From contig JAGZSY010000050.1 of the NCBI GenBank assembly GCA_018380885.1, forward strand, positions 1 through 22,090: DNA of 22,090 nt, written 5' to 3'. The DNA comes from Enterocloster asparagiformis (lineage in GTDB: Bacteria > Bacillota > Clostridia > Lachnospirales > Lachnospiraceae). Under the pieces are notes generated by a model. It was not told the DNA's origin, made no database searches, and saw only the letters and a program-made list of their open reading frames with translations. Position numbers and translations under genes: made by a program. This document shows, in pieces, positions 14,796 to 21,991 of the stretch (positions are counted from its first letter, which is position 1; each line of letters opens with the position of its first letter).

Positions 14796-15653
14796 TTATC
14801 CCTTTACGCCGCCTGCCGCGATACCGTCTATAAACTGATCCTGAGCTGCCAAAAACACGATCAGGGACGGAATAATCGAAATCAGCGACATGGCCAGCAC
14901 ACGGTTCCACTCGAATCCCGTATCCGCGTCCATGGACATTTTCACGAAAATGGAGGCCGGATATTTGGACGGCGTATTGACGTAAAGCAGCGGTCCCATG
15001 AAATCATTGGACGACCACATGAACTGGAACAAGGCGCAGGAGACGATGGAGGGCTTCAGCATAGGCACGATCACATACCACAGCGTCTTGATAGAGCCGC
15101 AGCCGTCGATGCAGGCCGCCTCCTCCAGCTCGCCCGGAATGTTGCGCAGGAACTGGATCAGCATAAACACGAAGTATGTGTCCGTCGCAAACAGGGTGGG
15201 CACGATCAGCGCCAAATAGAGGGAGGAATCCACCCAGCCAAATTTGCTGAACATGATAAACTGCGGTACGTTTAATACCACCTGGGGCAAAAACAGGGTG
15301 GACATCAGCACTGCGAACAGGATATTTTTTCCCTTAAACTGGAAACGGGCAAACCCATAGGCTGTCACTGTGGCTGAGATGATGGTGAACAGCACCTTCG
15401 GCAGAACGATGGAGTAGGTGTTGATCATGGCTTTGAAAATATCGATGTCGCCGCCATAGTTTTTCAGGGCGTTGGTATATCCGGAAAACGTGGGGTTCTT
15501 GGGGATAAAGCCGATTCCGCTGAAAATCTCGTTGTTTGTCTTAAAGGTGGCACCCACCATCCAGATCAGGGGATAAATCATCACCAGGCCCACTGCGATG
15601 AGGACGAAATAACGCATAAAGGTATTAATTTTTCTTCTTGTCTCTCTTGTCAT
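14796..15653 (-). CDS. ABC sugar transporter permease 2 (MalG-like)
   Basis: Inner-membrane half of a carbohydrate importer of the CUT1 type. The 285-aa protein has six predicted membrane segments (first about residues 12-34, FVLIAVGLVMIYPLIWMVGA) and the ATPase-contact EAA loop ELEEAACIDGCGSIKTLWYVIVP, followed by FQFMWSSNDFMGPLLYV. The ATG at 15653 is used: GGGAGG lies about nine bases upstream, and the gene begins five bases after the upstream permease ends. A longer frame lies inside that gene and is rejected. No ATPase gene is present, typical of CUT1 systems that share a common MsmX-type ATPase. Confidence 0.93.
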   Translation of the reverse strand: MTRETRRKINTFMRYFVLIAVGLVMIYPLIWMVGATFKTNNEIFSGIGFIPKNPTFSGYTNALKNYGGDIDIFKAMINTYSIVLPKVLFTIISATVTAYGFARFQFKGKNILFAVLMSTLFLPQVVLNVPQFIMFSKFGWVDSSLYLALIVPTLFATDTYFVFMLIQFLRNIPGELEEAACIDGCGSIKTLWYVIVPMLKPSIVSCALFQFMWSSNDFMGPLLYVNTPSKYPASIFVKMSMDADTGFEWNRVLAMSLISIIPSLIVFLAAQDQFIDGIAAGGVKG

Positions 15654-15657
15654 TTTC

Positions 15658-16587
15658 CTACCTCCCGTCCTCGTCAGAATAGTAAACCCACTTTTTCTGG
15701 CTGATAAACGCAACGGCCGTAAATGTCATGACAATCAGGAACAAAAGCCAGGCCTGGGCGCTGGCCATACCCATCTCATAGCTCTTAAAGGCGTTGTTGT
15801 AGATCAGCATGGAAATCAGCATGGTCGCGTTTCTCGGACCACCCTGGGTGATGATGAACGGCCCGTTAAATTCCTGGAAGGCCTGACAGAGCTGGGTTAC
15901 CAGATTGTAGAAGATAACCGGAGTGATCAGCGGCACGGTTATGCTGAAAAACTGTCTCCATTTCCCGGCTCCGTCGATGGAAGCCGCCTCGTACAGGTCG
16001 CCCGGCACCCCCTTCAGGGCGGCCAGGAAAATAACCATGGCCGAACCGAACTGCCATACTCTCAGGAGCGCGATCACGAACAGCGCGTGGGAAGGGCTTG
16101 CCAGCCAGTTCGGGCCCTCGATGCCCAGGTAACCCAGCAGCATATTGATGATGCCGTCGTCCTTGAACACCGCTTTCCACAAAACCGCAATGGCAATGGA
16201 GCCTCCCAGAATCGACGGTATGTAGTACGCGGTCCGGAACAGGTTCACGCCCTTCAGCTTGAAGTTTAAAATATAGGCGATAAACAGAGCAAATACAAGC
16301 TTCAGAGGGACCGTCATAAACGCATATTTCAGAGTTACTACAAAGGCCTTGACGATTTTCTTTGTGTGGATAATCTCATCATAATTCATCAGGCCAAACT
16401 TGGATATTCCGTCAAACAAATGGTAGTCTGTAAAGCTGTAAAATAAAGATGATCCAAACGGGTATACTTTGAAAATAAGGAACCCGATCAGCCATGGAAG
16501 AATGAAGAAAAACCCTTTGTTTTCCTTTATTACCTTTTTCAGACCTCTGCGGCCCGCAGGACGGGCAGCAGCCTCCGCCTTTTTCAT
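15658..16587 (-). CDS. ABC sugar transporter permease 1 (MalF-like)
   Basis: Partner of the permease above. The 309-aa protein has a basic N tail, six predicted membrane segments beginning with FFFILPWLIGFLIFKVYPFG (about 26-45), and the EAA loop DLYEAASIDGAGKWRQFFSI. It resembles B. subtilis YteP/LplB-like permeases used for pectin and complex-sugar oligomers; this is recalled resemblance. GGAGGG lies six bases upstream of the ATG. It is translationally next to permease 2 and 120 bases after the binding-protein gene. Confidence 0.93.
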   Translation of the reverse strand: MKKAEAAARPAGRRGLKKVIKENKGFFFILPWLIGFLIFKVYPFGSSLFYSFTDYHLFDGISKFGLMNYDEIIHTKKIVKAFVVTLKYAFMTVPLKLVFALFIAYILNFKLKGVNLFRTAYYIPSILGGSIAIAVLWKAVFKDDGIINMLLGYLGIEGPNWLASPSHALFVIALLRVWQFGSAMVIFLAALKGVPGDLYEAASIDGAGKWRQFFSITVPLITPVIFYNLVTQLCQAFQEFNGPFIITQGGPRNATMLISMLIYNNAFKSYEMGMASAQAWLLFLIVMTFTAVAFISQKKWVYYSDEDGR

Positions 16588-16660
16588 ACCGTTCCCTCCT
16601 TGTCATGATTGCAGCGGCCTTCCCGCTCTGCGTAAAGACCGCCGCTTTTGTTTCATTCCC

Positions 16661-16682
16661 GCAGGCTCTTTGAGCGGCCCGC
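16661..16682 (-). promoter_or_regulatory. Hairpin between binding-protein and permease genes
   Basis: GCTC and GAGC with flanking GGC/GCC pair around a TTT/AAA loop in the 120-base gap. Hairpins at this place often protect binding-protein mRNA so that more of it is made than permease. The stem is imperfect. Confidence 0.35.
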
Positions 16683-16707
16683 AGGCGATTGCTTACTTTT
16701 TCAGCCG

Positions 16708-18099
16708 TTATTTCTGCAGGACCTTATTGATTCCCTCGATCAGCACATCGGAGGCCTCGTCAATGTCATAGTCCCCATAGCTCAAGCCCGCCATCACATC
16801 CCAGTATACGCCTTCGTTGGTGGCCTTTAACGCGCTGGCCTCAAATTTGGGGTCCAGCGGGAAGGATACGTAGCTCAGAACCTTACCGTTGGCTTCCGCT
16901 ACGATCTCATCCAGCAGTCCCTTTTCCGTGCAGATCCTTAATCCCTCGGCGGAGCAGGGGATTCCTCTCTCGGAACCAACCGCCTCCACACCGGCCTCCT
17001 CGTTCAGCAGGAAGTTCACCAGCGCGGCGCACTCCGCCGGATACTTGGTGTTCTCGGAAATTCCATAACACATGGAGACCTTGGCGAATCCGCCCTGATA
17101 CTCGCCCATGTCCGCCAGCTCCTCGCCCACAACAAACTCCTGGCCTTCATTTAAAGCGCCCTGCTGCTTGGGAGCTGCGGAATCCCACTCAAAGATGCCC
17201 GCGTACTTGCCTTCCATCCACTTGGAGTTCTTATCAAAGGAGGCGGCTCCGTCGCCTGCAATGGTTGCGATTGAGGGGATTACATGCTGCTCCTCCAGAG
17301 ACTGGATAAATTCTAAGCCCTCCTGAATCTCTTCCTTGCTGTATTGCAGCTCGCTGTTCTCCACCCATGCCTTGCCGTATTTGGATTCCAGATAGTATAC
17401 CATGAAAATGGTTCTGTCATATTCGTTCATAGCCAAGGGGTAGTAGTCATCGCCCAGCTTCTCCTGGAACACCTTGCCTGCGGCTGTTAACTCAGCCAGC
17501 GTTTTGGGCGTTTCGAGTCCCGCTTTGTCGTAGGTGGTCTTGTTCCAGTAGAAGATCCTTCCTGTCATAGAGATCGGCACTCCCTGAAGCTTGCCGGCCA
17601 CGGTGCACTGGTCCAGGTAATTCTGGGAAAACTGGGTCAAATCCAGAATATCTGAAACCTTGTTCAGGTCATAGAAAGCGCTGCCGTCGGAGCTGAACGA
17701 AGTAATCCAGTTCCAGTTGATCTGGTTCACATCCGGAGCGGTTCCGGTTGCAAACTGGGACGACATTTTATCCTCCCAGCCGTCCCAGGCGGAGTAGGAG
17801 GGCTTTACCGTGATATTCGGATATTTCTCCATGAACGCTTCCACCGCCTTCAGAGTGGCCTCATGCCTGGAGTCGCCGCCCCACCAGCTGAAGCTGATCT
17901 CAATGGGATCCGTGGTGTTGACCGTGAGGCCTTCCGCAGCCGCGGGCTCCCCGGCCGTTTCCGCCGCTGTCTGCTGGGCCTCTTTGGCCGTCTCCGCGGC
18001 CGCCGTCGTCTCCGGCGCCTTGGCTGCCCCGCAGCCGGTGAGTCCAGCCGCCATTGCGGCCGCCATCGCGATGGATAGGATCTGATTCCATTTTTTCAT
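16708..18099 (-). CDS. ABC sugar-binding lipoprotein
   Basis: Extracellular binding protein of the importer. The 463-aa precursor has a lipoprotein signal (MKKWNQILSIAMAAAMAAG) with lipobox LTGC, Cys23 being the lipid anchor, then a low-complexity Ala/Glu/Thr linker (about 24-55) and an extracellular solute-binding family 1 fold (ISFSWWGGDSRHEATLKAVE..., NVDQ-like acidic and aromatic contacts, NQINWNWITS, GRIFYWNKTTYDKAG). The ATG at 18099 is preferred to an upstream in-frame start at 18240, because GGAGGA lies just before it and the extra residues do not look like a signal peptide. First gene of the operon. Ligand is inferred from the neighbours to be a pectic oligomer. Confidence 0.93.
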   Translation of the reverse strand: MKKWNQILSIAMAAAMAAGLTGCGAAKAPETTAAAETAKEAQQTAAETAGEPAAAEGLTVNTTDPIEISFSWWGGDSRHEATLKAVEAFMEKYPNITVKPSYSAWDGWEDKMSSQFATGTAPDVNQINWNWITSFSSDGSAFYDLNKVSDILDLTQFSQNYLDQCTVAGKLQGVPISMTGRIFYWNKTTYDKAGLETPKTLAELTAAGKVFQEKLGDDYYPLAMNEYDRTIFMVYYLESKYGKAWVENSELQYSKEEIQEGLEFIQSLEEQHVIPSIATIAGDGAASFDKNSKWMEGKYAGIFEWDSAAPKQQGALNEGQEFVVGEELADMGEYQGGFAKVSMCYGISENTKYPAECAALVNFLLNEEAGVEAVGSERGIPCSAEGLRICTEKGLLDEIVAEANGKVLSYVSFPLDPKFEASALKATNEGVYWDVMAGLSYGDYDIDEASDVLIEGINKVLQK

Positions 18100-18150
18100 A
18101 AATTTTTTCCTCCTTATTTTTGTTTTCCCCCGCAGTGCGGTCTTGCCATT

Positions 18151-18166
18151 TTGCAAAGGTTTGCAA
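18151..18166. promoter_or_regulatory. LacI-type operator in the importer leader
   Basis: TTGCAAAGGTTTGCAA has perfect 7-bp arms around GG. It lies about 50 bases before the binding-protein start codon, within the transcribed leader, and could act as a roadblock site. Confidence 0.6.
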
Positions 18167-18182
18167 CTTTTGTCATAAAACA

Positions 18183-18240
18183 ATGCACATTTTCTATTTT
18201 CCTGAGAGATTATTGAATATACAATAGAATAAATGTGCAT
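18183..18240. repeat. 58-bp two-part inverted repeat in the importer leader
   Basis: Outer arms ATGCACATTT (18183-18192) and AAATGTGCAT (18231-18240) are perfect, and inner TCTATT and AATAGA also pair, with a 2-base bulge. The predicted transcription start of the importer lies near 18252, so it begins at about +12 and could fold in the mRNA or act as paired operator half-sites. Confidence 0.6.
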
Positions 18241-18258
18241 TAGCTCGTCTGTATTTTC

Positions 18259-18287
18259 ATAATATCACCAGATAAAGCCTCTGTCAA
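18259..18287 (-). promoter_or_regulatory. Importer operon promoter
   Basis: Minus strand TTGACA (18287-18282), 17 bp, TATTAT (18264-18259), close to consensus. Gives a leader of about 153 bases before the binding-protein gene. Confidence 0.85.
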
Positions 18288-18336
18288 CCGTCTAATATGA
18301 CAAGTTCCATGGAATATTTTTATGCAATCTGCATAA

Positions 18337-18365
18337 TTCCATTTTGATCGCCCTTATGGTATGAT
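18337..18365 (+). promoter_or_regulatory. GH105 promoter
   Basis: TTCCAT (18337-18342), 17 bp, TATGAT (18360-18365). The -35 is weak. The operator at 18376-18385 lies at about +4 to +13, a place where a bound repressor would block transcription. Confidence 0.5.
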
Positions 18366-18375
18366 ACAGATAATG

Positions 18376-18385
18376 CAAACGTTTG
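18376..18385. promoter_or_regulatory. LacI-type operator at GH105
   Basis: CAAACGTTTG is a perfect 10-bp palindrome with central CG, within TGCAAACGTTTGAT, close to the cre/LacI consensus. Confidence 0.7.
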
Positions 18386-18451
18386 ATTTTTCATTCCTTT
18401 TAATCATAATCTTAAATTGTTGTCACCACTAATAAAGAAGGAGTACGTAGA

Positions 18452-19573
18452 ATGGAAATTTTAGACCGGTATATCAGCCAACTACTTAAAAACAGTACGC
18501 CGGAATGCCCGGCATGGTTTAAGGAAAAACGCGAGGAGGGGACCGGCCTCAAATGGAACTACATTGACGGCTGTATGATCAAGGCAATTCTGGAGCTTTA
18601 CCACATGACACAGGATTCCGACTATCTGGAGTTTGCCGACGGCTTTATCGACCGCTTTGTGAACGCGGACGGCTCCATTGTTTCCTACCGTCCGGAGGAG
18701 TACAACCTGGACAATGTGAATGCCGGGAAAACCCTGTTTGACCTGTACAAGCTGACGGGCAAGGAAAAGTACCGCAGGGCAATCGACCTCATCTACAGCC
18801 AGCTGATGGAGCAGCCCCGCACAGAGAGCGGAAATTTCTGGCACAAGAAGATTTATCCCAACCAGATTTGGCTGGACGGACTTTACATGGCGCTTCCATT
18901 TTATATGCAATATGAGACAGAGTACCACGACGGCAGAAACTGCGAGGACATTCTCAAGCAGTTCCGCAATGTGCGCGAATCCATGCGCGATCTGCGCAAC
19001 GGCCTGTATTACCACGCCTATGACGAATCCCGCACCGCGTTCTGGTGCGACAAGGTTACCGGCCTGTCCGACAGCTTCTGGCTCAGGGCCCTGGGCTGGT
19101 ACGCCATGGCGCTTGTAGACACCGCCGAGATTATGACGGGCGGCGCCAGAGCGGAATTAAGCGGCTTCTACCGGGAGCTGATCGACGCCATGCTGCCTTA
19201 TCAGGACCCTGAAACCGGTATGTGGTATCAGGTGGTAAACCGCGGGGGTATTACCCCCAACTACCTGGAGACCTCCGGCTCCGCCATTTTCGCATATGCA
19301 ATTATGAAAAGCGTGCGGATCGGGCTGCTTCCAAAATCTTATTTTGCCTTTGGCGAAAAAGCCTTTTACGGCATCTGCCGCCGCTATTTGTCTGAGGAAA
19401 ACGGAGAGCTCCAGCTAGACGGCATCTGCCTGGTGGCCGGCCTGGGAAACGTGGAGCAGCGGGAGGGGACCTTCGACTACTATATGAGGGAGCCCATTGT
19501 GAAAAACGAAGCCAAAGGCGTGGCTCCGCTGGTTCTGGCCTACATAGAGATTTTAAATATGAAAAAACGCTGA
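18452..19573 (+). CDS. GH105 unsaturated rhamnogalacturonyl hydrolase
   Basis: Removes the unsaturated galacturonyl residue from the end of rhamnogalacturonan oligomers produced by lyases. The 373-aa protein matches the B. subtilis YteR type: an (alpha/alpha)6-barrel with HKKIYPNQIWLDGLYMA around the likely catalytic Asp142, LKWNYIDGCM near the N terminus, FWCDKVTGLSDSFWLRALGWYAMALVD and YLETSGSAIFAYA. Length is normal. No signal peptide, so it acts in the cytoplasm after import. Divergent from the importer operon with operators between. Ribosome binding site AAGGAG lies about eight bases before the ATG. A related GH88 activity is possible but less likely. Confidence 0.92.
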   Translation: MEILDRYISQLLKNSTPECPAWFKEKREEGTGLKWNYIDGCMIKAILELYHMTQDSDYLEFADGFIDRFVNADGSIVSYRPEEYNLDNVNAGKTLFDLYKLTGKEKYRRAIDLIYSQLMEQPRTESGNFWHKKIYPNQIWLDGLYMALPFYMQYETEYHDGRNCEDILKQFRNVRESMRDLRNGLYYHAYDESRTAFWCDKVTGLSDSFWLRALGWYAMALVDTAEIMTGGARAELSGFYRELIDAMLPYQDPETGMWYQVVNRGGITPNYLETSGSAIFAYAIMKSVRIGLLPKSYFAFGEKAFYGICRRYLSEENGELQLDGICLVAGLGNVEQREGTFDYYMREPIVKNEAKGVAPLVLAYIEILNMKKR

Positions 19574-19646
19574 GCAGACGCCGCGCCGGACGTTTTGCCG
19601 CAGAGGTGCGTATTTGTCTGAGCGCAGCGTATTTTCCCACAGTCTG

Positions 19647-19679
19647 AAACGCCCGGAAGGCTAAGCCTTTCGGGCGTTT
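19647..19679. terminator. Bidirectional terminator between GH105 and GH28
   Basis: AAACGCCCG...CGGGCGTTT, continuing inward with GAAGGC/GCCTTT, forms a stem of about 14 bp ending in TTT on both strands. It lies between the convergent GH105 and GH28 genes. Confidence 0.85.
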
Positions 19680-19691
19680 ATCGATCTATTT

Positions 19692-21266
19692 TTATTTTGC
19701 GGACTCCCGCGCGTCCCTCTCGATCACATCCACATTTTCCGCCACGATCTCCTCGCCGGCACAGCCCTCAACGCGGACGTTTTTCAAGGTCAGCCTGCCC
19801 ACGTTTTTCACAAAGATTCCGGCCTTTGCCATGGGGGGCAAGCCGTCCATCATGGCGGGAATTTCCGACTTCACGTCCGCGGCGTAGGAGACCGAAACAT
19901 TCTCAAATAAGAGATGGCTGATTTTTCTCTCCGGCAGCCCATAGGCACACACCGCGGCGTAATGGGCGTTTTCCGCGTGAATGTCCTGAAAGCGCAGTTC
20001 CCGAATCTCAGGCGTGCGCTCGTCTACCGGAAGCGCGGCCTTATTTTGAACATAATCGGTCCTGCCGTCCGGATCGCAGAAGTAAAAGCAGTTGACCACA
20101 AACGGCGTGAGCACGCCGTCCATCCGTATATTTTCAAAGGAAACCTTGTCCACAACGCTGTCCTCGCCTCTTCCCCTCCTGGTCTTAATCCGCAGCCCGC
20201 GGTCCGTGTCCTTAAAACTGCAGTCCCGCACGGTCAGGTCCCTCACCCCCGCGCCGATCTCCGAGCCGATCACAACGCTGCCGTGCCCGTCGTTCATGGA
20301 GCACTGGCGTATGAGCACATGTTCACAGGGCGTCTTGTATTTTCTGCCCATATATATCTTCCCCGATTTGATTGCAATACAGTCGTCCCCCACGGAAAAG
20401 TGAATGCCGGCCAGCTCTACGTCGCGGCAGCTCTCCGGGTCCAGGCCGTCGGTATTGTGTGAATCCTTGGGCGCCAGCACGTTAAGCCCGATAAACCGAA
20501 GATGATTGGAAAAATATGGGTGTATCGTCCAGCTGGGAGAATTTTTCACCGTGATACCCACAAGTGAAATGTTCTCGCACCCGTTGAGGAATATGGCCCT
20601 GGGTCTCCAGGCCGTGCGCATCTCCTTGCAGTTGTGCCACCAGTTATTGTGCCCGGCATTGCCGTTCAAGGTTCCTTCCCCATAAATGTTCACATTTTTC
20701 ACGTGAACGCCGGTGAGAAGGCCGCAGAACATCCTGTCAGGGTCCCCCTCCCAGGTGCCCAGACAGTAGTCGCCGTCTCCATCCGTGCGGACTATGGAAC
20801 CGGGATAGTACGGAAAACGCTCCCTCTGCGTAACCGCCGAGAGCTCCGCCCCCTTTTCCAGCTCCAGGTTCAGGTTGTCCTTCAGGAACAGGCAGACAAA
20901 GGAGTAGGTGCCTGCCGGTATCAGCACGCGGCCCTGGTCAGGGCAGGCCATAATGGCGGACTGGATTGCCAGGGTGTCGTCCTTTTGCCCATCCCCCGCG
21001 GCGCCGAAATCCCTTACATTGAGCGTCACAGACTCCGGCTTTGTGGTAAAGCGGACCTGCGCCACAGTCCTGTCCCCCTGCCGCAGCTCGGCCAGATAGT
21101 CGGTTGCGGGCAAAAGTCCGCAGATCGGGGTGATAACCTTTTTGATGCGCGCTCCCGGTTCACCGTTGAGAAAGAGCTGGTATTCTTCCTTTGTCGTGTA
21201 AATACCTCCGTCGGCCGTTTCCAGCACGGCGCATCTTCCGGCAGTGTAGATAACCTTAAATTCCAT
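19692..21266 (-). CDS. GH28 polygalacturonase (likely exo-acting)
   Basis: Hydrolyses alpha-1,4 bonds of polygalacturonate or oligogalacturonides. The 524-aa protein has an N-terminal fibronectin-III-like domain (about 1-78, typical of exo-polygalacturonosidases), then VRDFGAAGDGQKDDTLAIQSAI and a right-handed beta-helix. Catalytic motifs are intact: NTDGLDPE (Asp273), VGDDCIAIKSG (Asp294/295), DGHGSVVIGSE (His328) and RGLRIKT (Arg359/Lys361). The ATG at 21266 is chosen, since TCCTCC (GGAGGA) lies just upstream; a longer start runs through that site. No signal peptide is visible, so it should act on imported oligomers. Its products include galacturonate, which leads to UxaB after isomerisation. 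Rhamnogalacturonan-hydrolase activity within GH28 cannot be excluded. Confidence 0.93.
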   Translation of the reverse strand: MEFKVIYTAGRCAVLETADGGIYTTKEEYQLFLNGEPGARIKKVITPICGLLPATDYLAELRQGDRTVAQVRFTTKPESVTLNVRDFGAAGDGQKDDTLAIQSAIMACPDQGRVLIPAGTYSFVCLFLKDNLNLELEKGAELSAVTQRERFPYYPGSIVRTDGDGDYCLGTWEGDPDRMFCGLLTGVHVKNVNIYGEGTLNGNAGHNNWWHNCKEMRTAWRPRAIFLNGCENISLVGITVKNSPSWTIHPYFSNHLRFIGLNVLAPKDSHNTDGLDPESCRDVELAGIHFSVGDDCIAIKSGKIYMGRKYKTPCEHVLIRQCSMNDGHGSVVIGSEIGAGVRDLTVRDCSFKDTDRGLRIKTRRGRGEDSVVDKVSFENIRMDGVLTPFVVNCFYFCDPDGRTDYVQNKAALPVDERTPEIRELRFQDIHAENAHYAAVCAYGLPERKISHLLFENVSVSYAADVKSEIPAMMDGLPPMAKAGIFVKNVGRLTLKNVRVEGCAGEEIVAENVDVIERDARESAK

Positions 21267-21369
21267 AATATCCTCCTCCGATCCTTGTCCCAATGCGGCA
21301 ATGGCGCAGCCTTTTCCACACCTCCCGGCGGAGGCTTTGGGCGCGGTAAGCCGCAGTATTTTCGTTCCT

Positions 21370-21397
21370 ATTTTACCACGTTTTTTTCAATGGTCAC
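21370..21397 (-). promoter_or_regulatory. GH28 promoter
   Basis: Minus strand GTGACC (21397-21392), 16 bp, TAAAAT (21375-21370). Leader about 97 bases, containing a small GCGG-CTTA-CCGC palindrome (21343-21354). No clear CG-centred operator like those at uxaB and GH105. Confidence 0.5.
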
Positions 21398-21456
21398 AGT
21401 ATTTTTTTGAATTCTTTCGGCTGCTTGGGGTGAAAATATCCGGTGACTCCCTCTCA

Positions 21457-21655
21457 ATGGCAAGACAGGGATTCTCCTGCATAGACATGCCCATCACCTG
21501 TTAAGCCGCCTCGCGACAGGCATCTGTCCCCACCAGGAGAAGCGGCTTTCCGCCTTTTCGCCCGACTCCGTTTTCAGCCTTTCTTCCCCGCCTTCGGATT
21601 CCACCGCCTGTGAGGCCCGGAATCGATTGGTTGGGGCGCTGCCCGCCTCATTTTT
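21457..21655 (+). other. Structured region with a plus-strand terminator
   Basis: No gene of usual size is seen in 21398-21740. A 15-codon frame (MARQGFSCIDMPITC) opens at about 21457 without a clear ribosome binding site. Then AAGCCGC and GCGGCTT arms (about 21501-21553) enclose a GACAG-gcat-CTGTC hairpin, and TTCTCCTG (about 21473) can pair with CAGGAGAA (about 21535). TGAGGC and GCCTCA arms followed by TTTTT (21611-21655) form a terminator. Together these suggest a short plus-strand transcript, but no promoter was found. Confidence 0.35.
21611..21655 (+). terminator. Intrinsic terminator upstream of small RNA 2
   Basis: TGAGGC (21611-21616) and GCCTCA (21645-21650), with an inner GGGC/GCCC pairing, followed by TTTTT. 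The loop is long, so the call is moderate. Confidence 0.5.
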
Positions 21656-21751
21656 ATATTTCCATTATAATCTCGGCCGGGCTTTAATTATTTCCTAATA
21701 ATTTTTATCCTTTTTTCATGAACCGTCCACATTCTTATCACAATTAACTGG

Positions 21752-21760
21752 TATTATAAT
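21752..21760 (+). promoter_or_regulatory. -10 region of intergenic RNA 2
   Basis: TATTATAAT followed by ACATG, as in RNA 1 (13294-13302). The TTTTTTCAT block ends exactly 32 bases upstream, as in RNA 1, and TCACA lies at the same place. No strong -35 is seen. Confidence 0.6.
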
Positions 21761-21766
21761 ACATGT

Positions 21767-21952
21767 AAAGCAAAGAAAGCTTTTTCATACTCATACCGGA
21801 CGGGTAAAACCGTCCGACCCCCCTATCAACATTTTCTTTTTTACAAACTATAATATACCTACCATTCCCACGCAGGTGCTGAGCCTGCGAAGAAAAGAGA
21901 TAAAGGCAAGAAACACCGTGATCCCACACGGCAAGCCTTTATCTTTTTTTTT
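21767..21952 (+). ncRNA. Intergenic small RNA 2, paralogue of RNA 1
   Basis: Shares with RNA 1 a 24-base identical block (21776-21799), a hairpin at the same place (CGGACGG/CCGTCCG around a 6-base loop beginning GT, 21797-21816) and the CCCCCCTA tract (21818-21825). The stem sequences differ but both pair, which supports a conserved RNA fold. After the core come an AT-rich stretch, a CGCAGG/CCTGCG hairpin (21871-21889) and a strong terminator. It ends 40 bases before leader copy C, so it could instead be an attenuated leader of the gene at 22079. Confidence 0.75.
21899..21952 (+). terminator. Terminator of small RNA 2
   Basis: GATAAAGGC and GCCTTTATC form a 9-bp stem enclosing a CCGTG/CACGG hairpin, followed by nine T. 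Confidence 0.9.
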
Positions 21953-21991
21953 GTCGTCTCATAATTTATACCCCCGGCCAACTCCTCATAC

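Noticed and set aside
18099..18240. Upstream start (18240) for the sugar-binding protein
   Set aside because: It would put a long charged stretch before a perfect lipoprotein signal; the start at 18099 has a good ribosome binding site.
21343..21354. GCGG-CTTA-CCGC palindrome in the GH28 leader as a LacI operator
   Set aside because: Centre and arms do not resemble the CG-centred sites at uxaB and GH105, and such short GC palindromes arise by chance.
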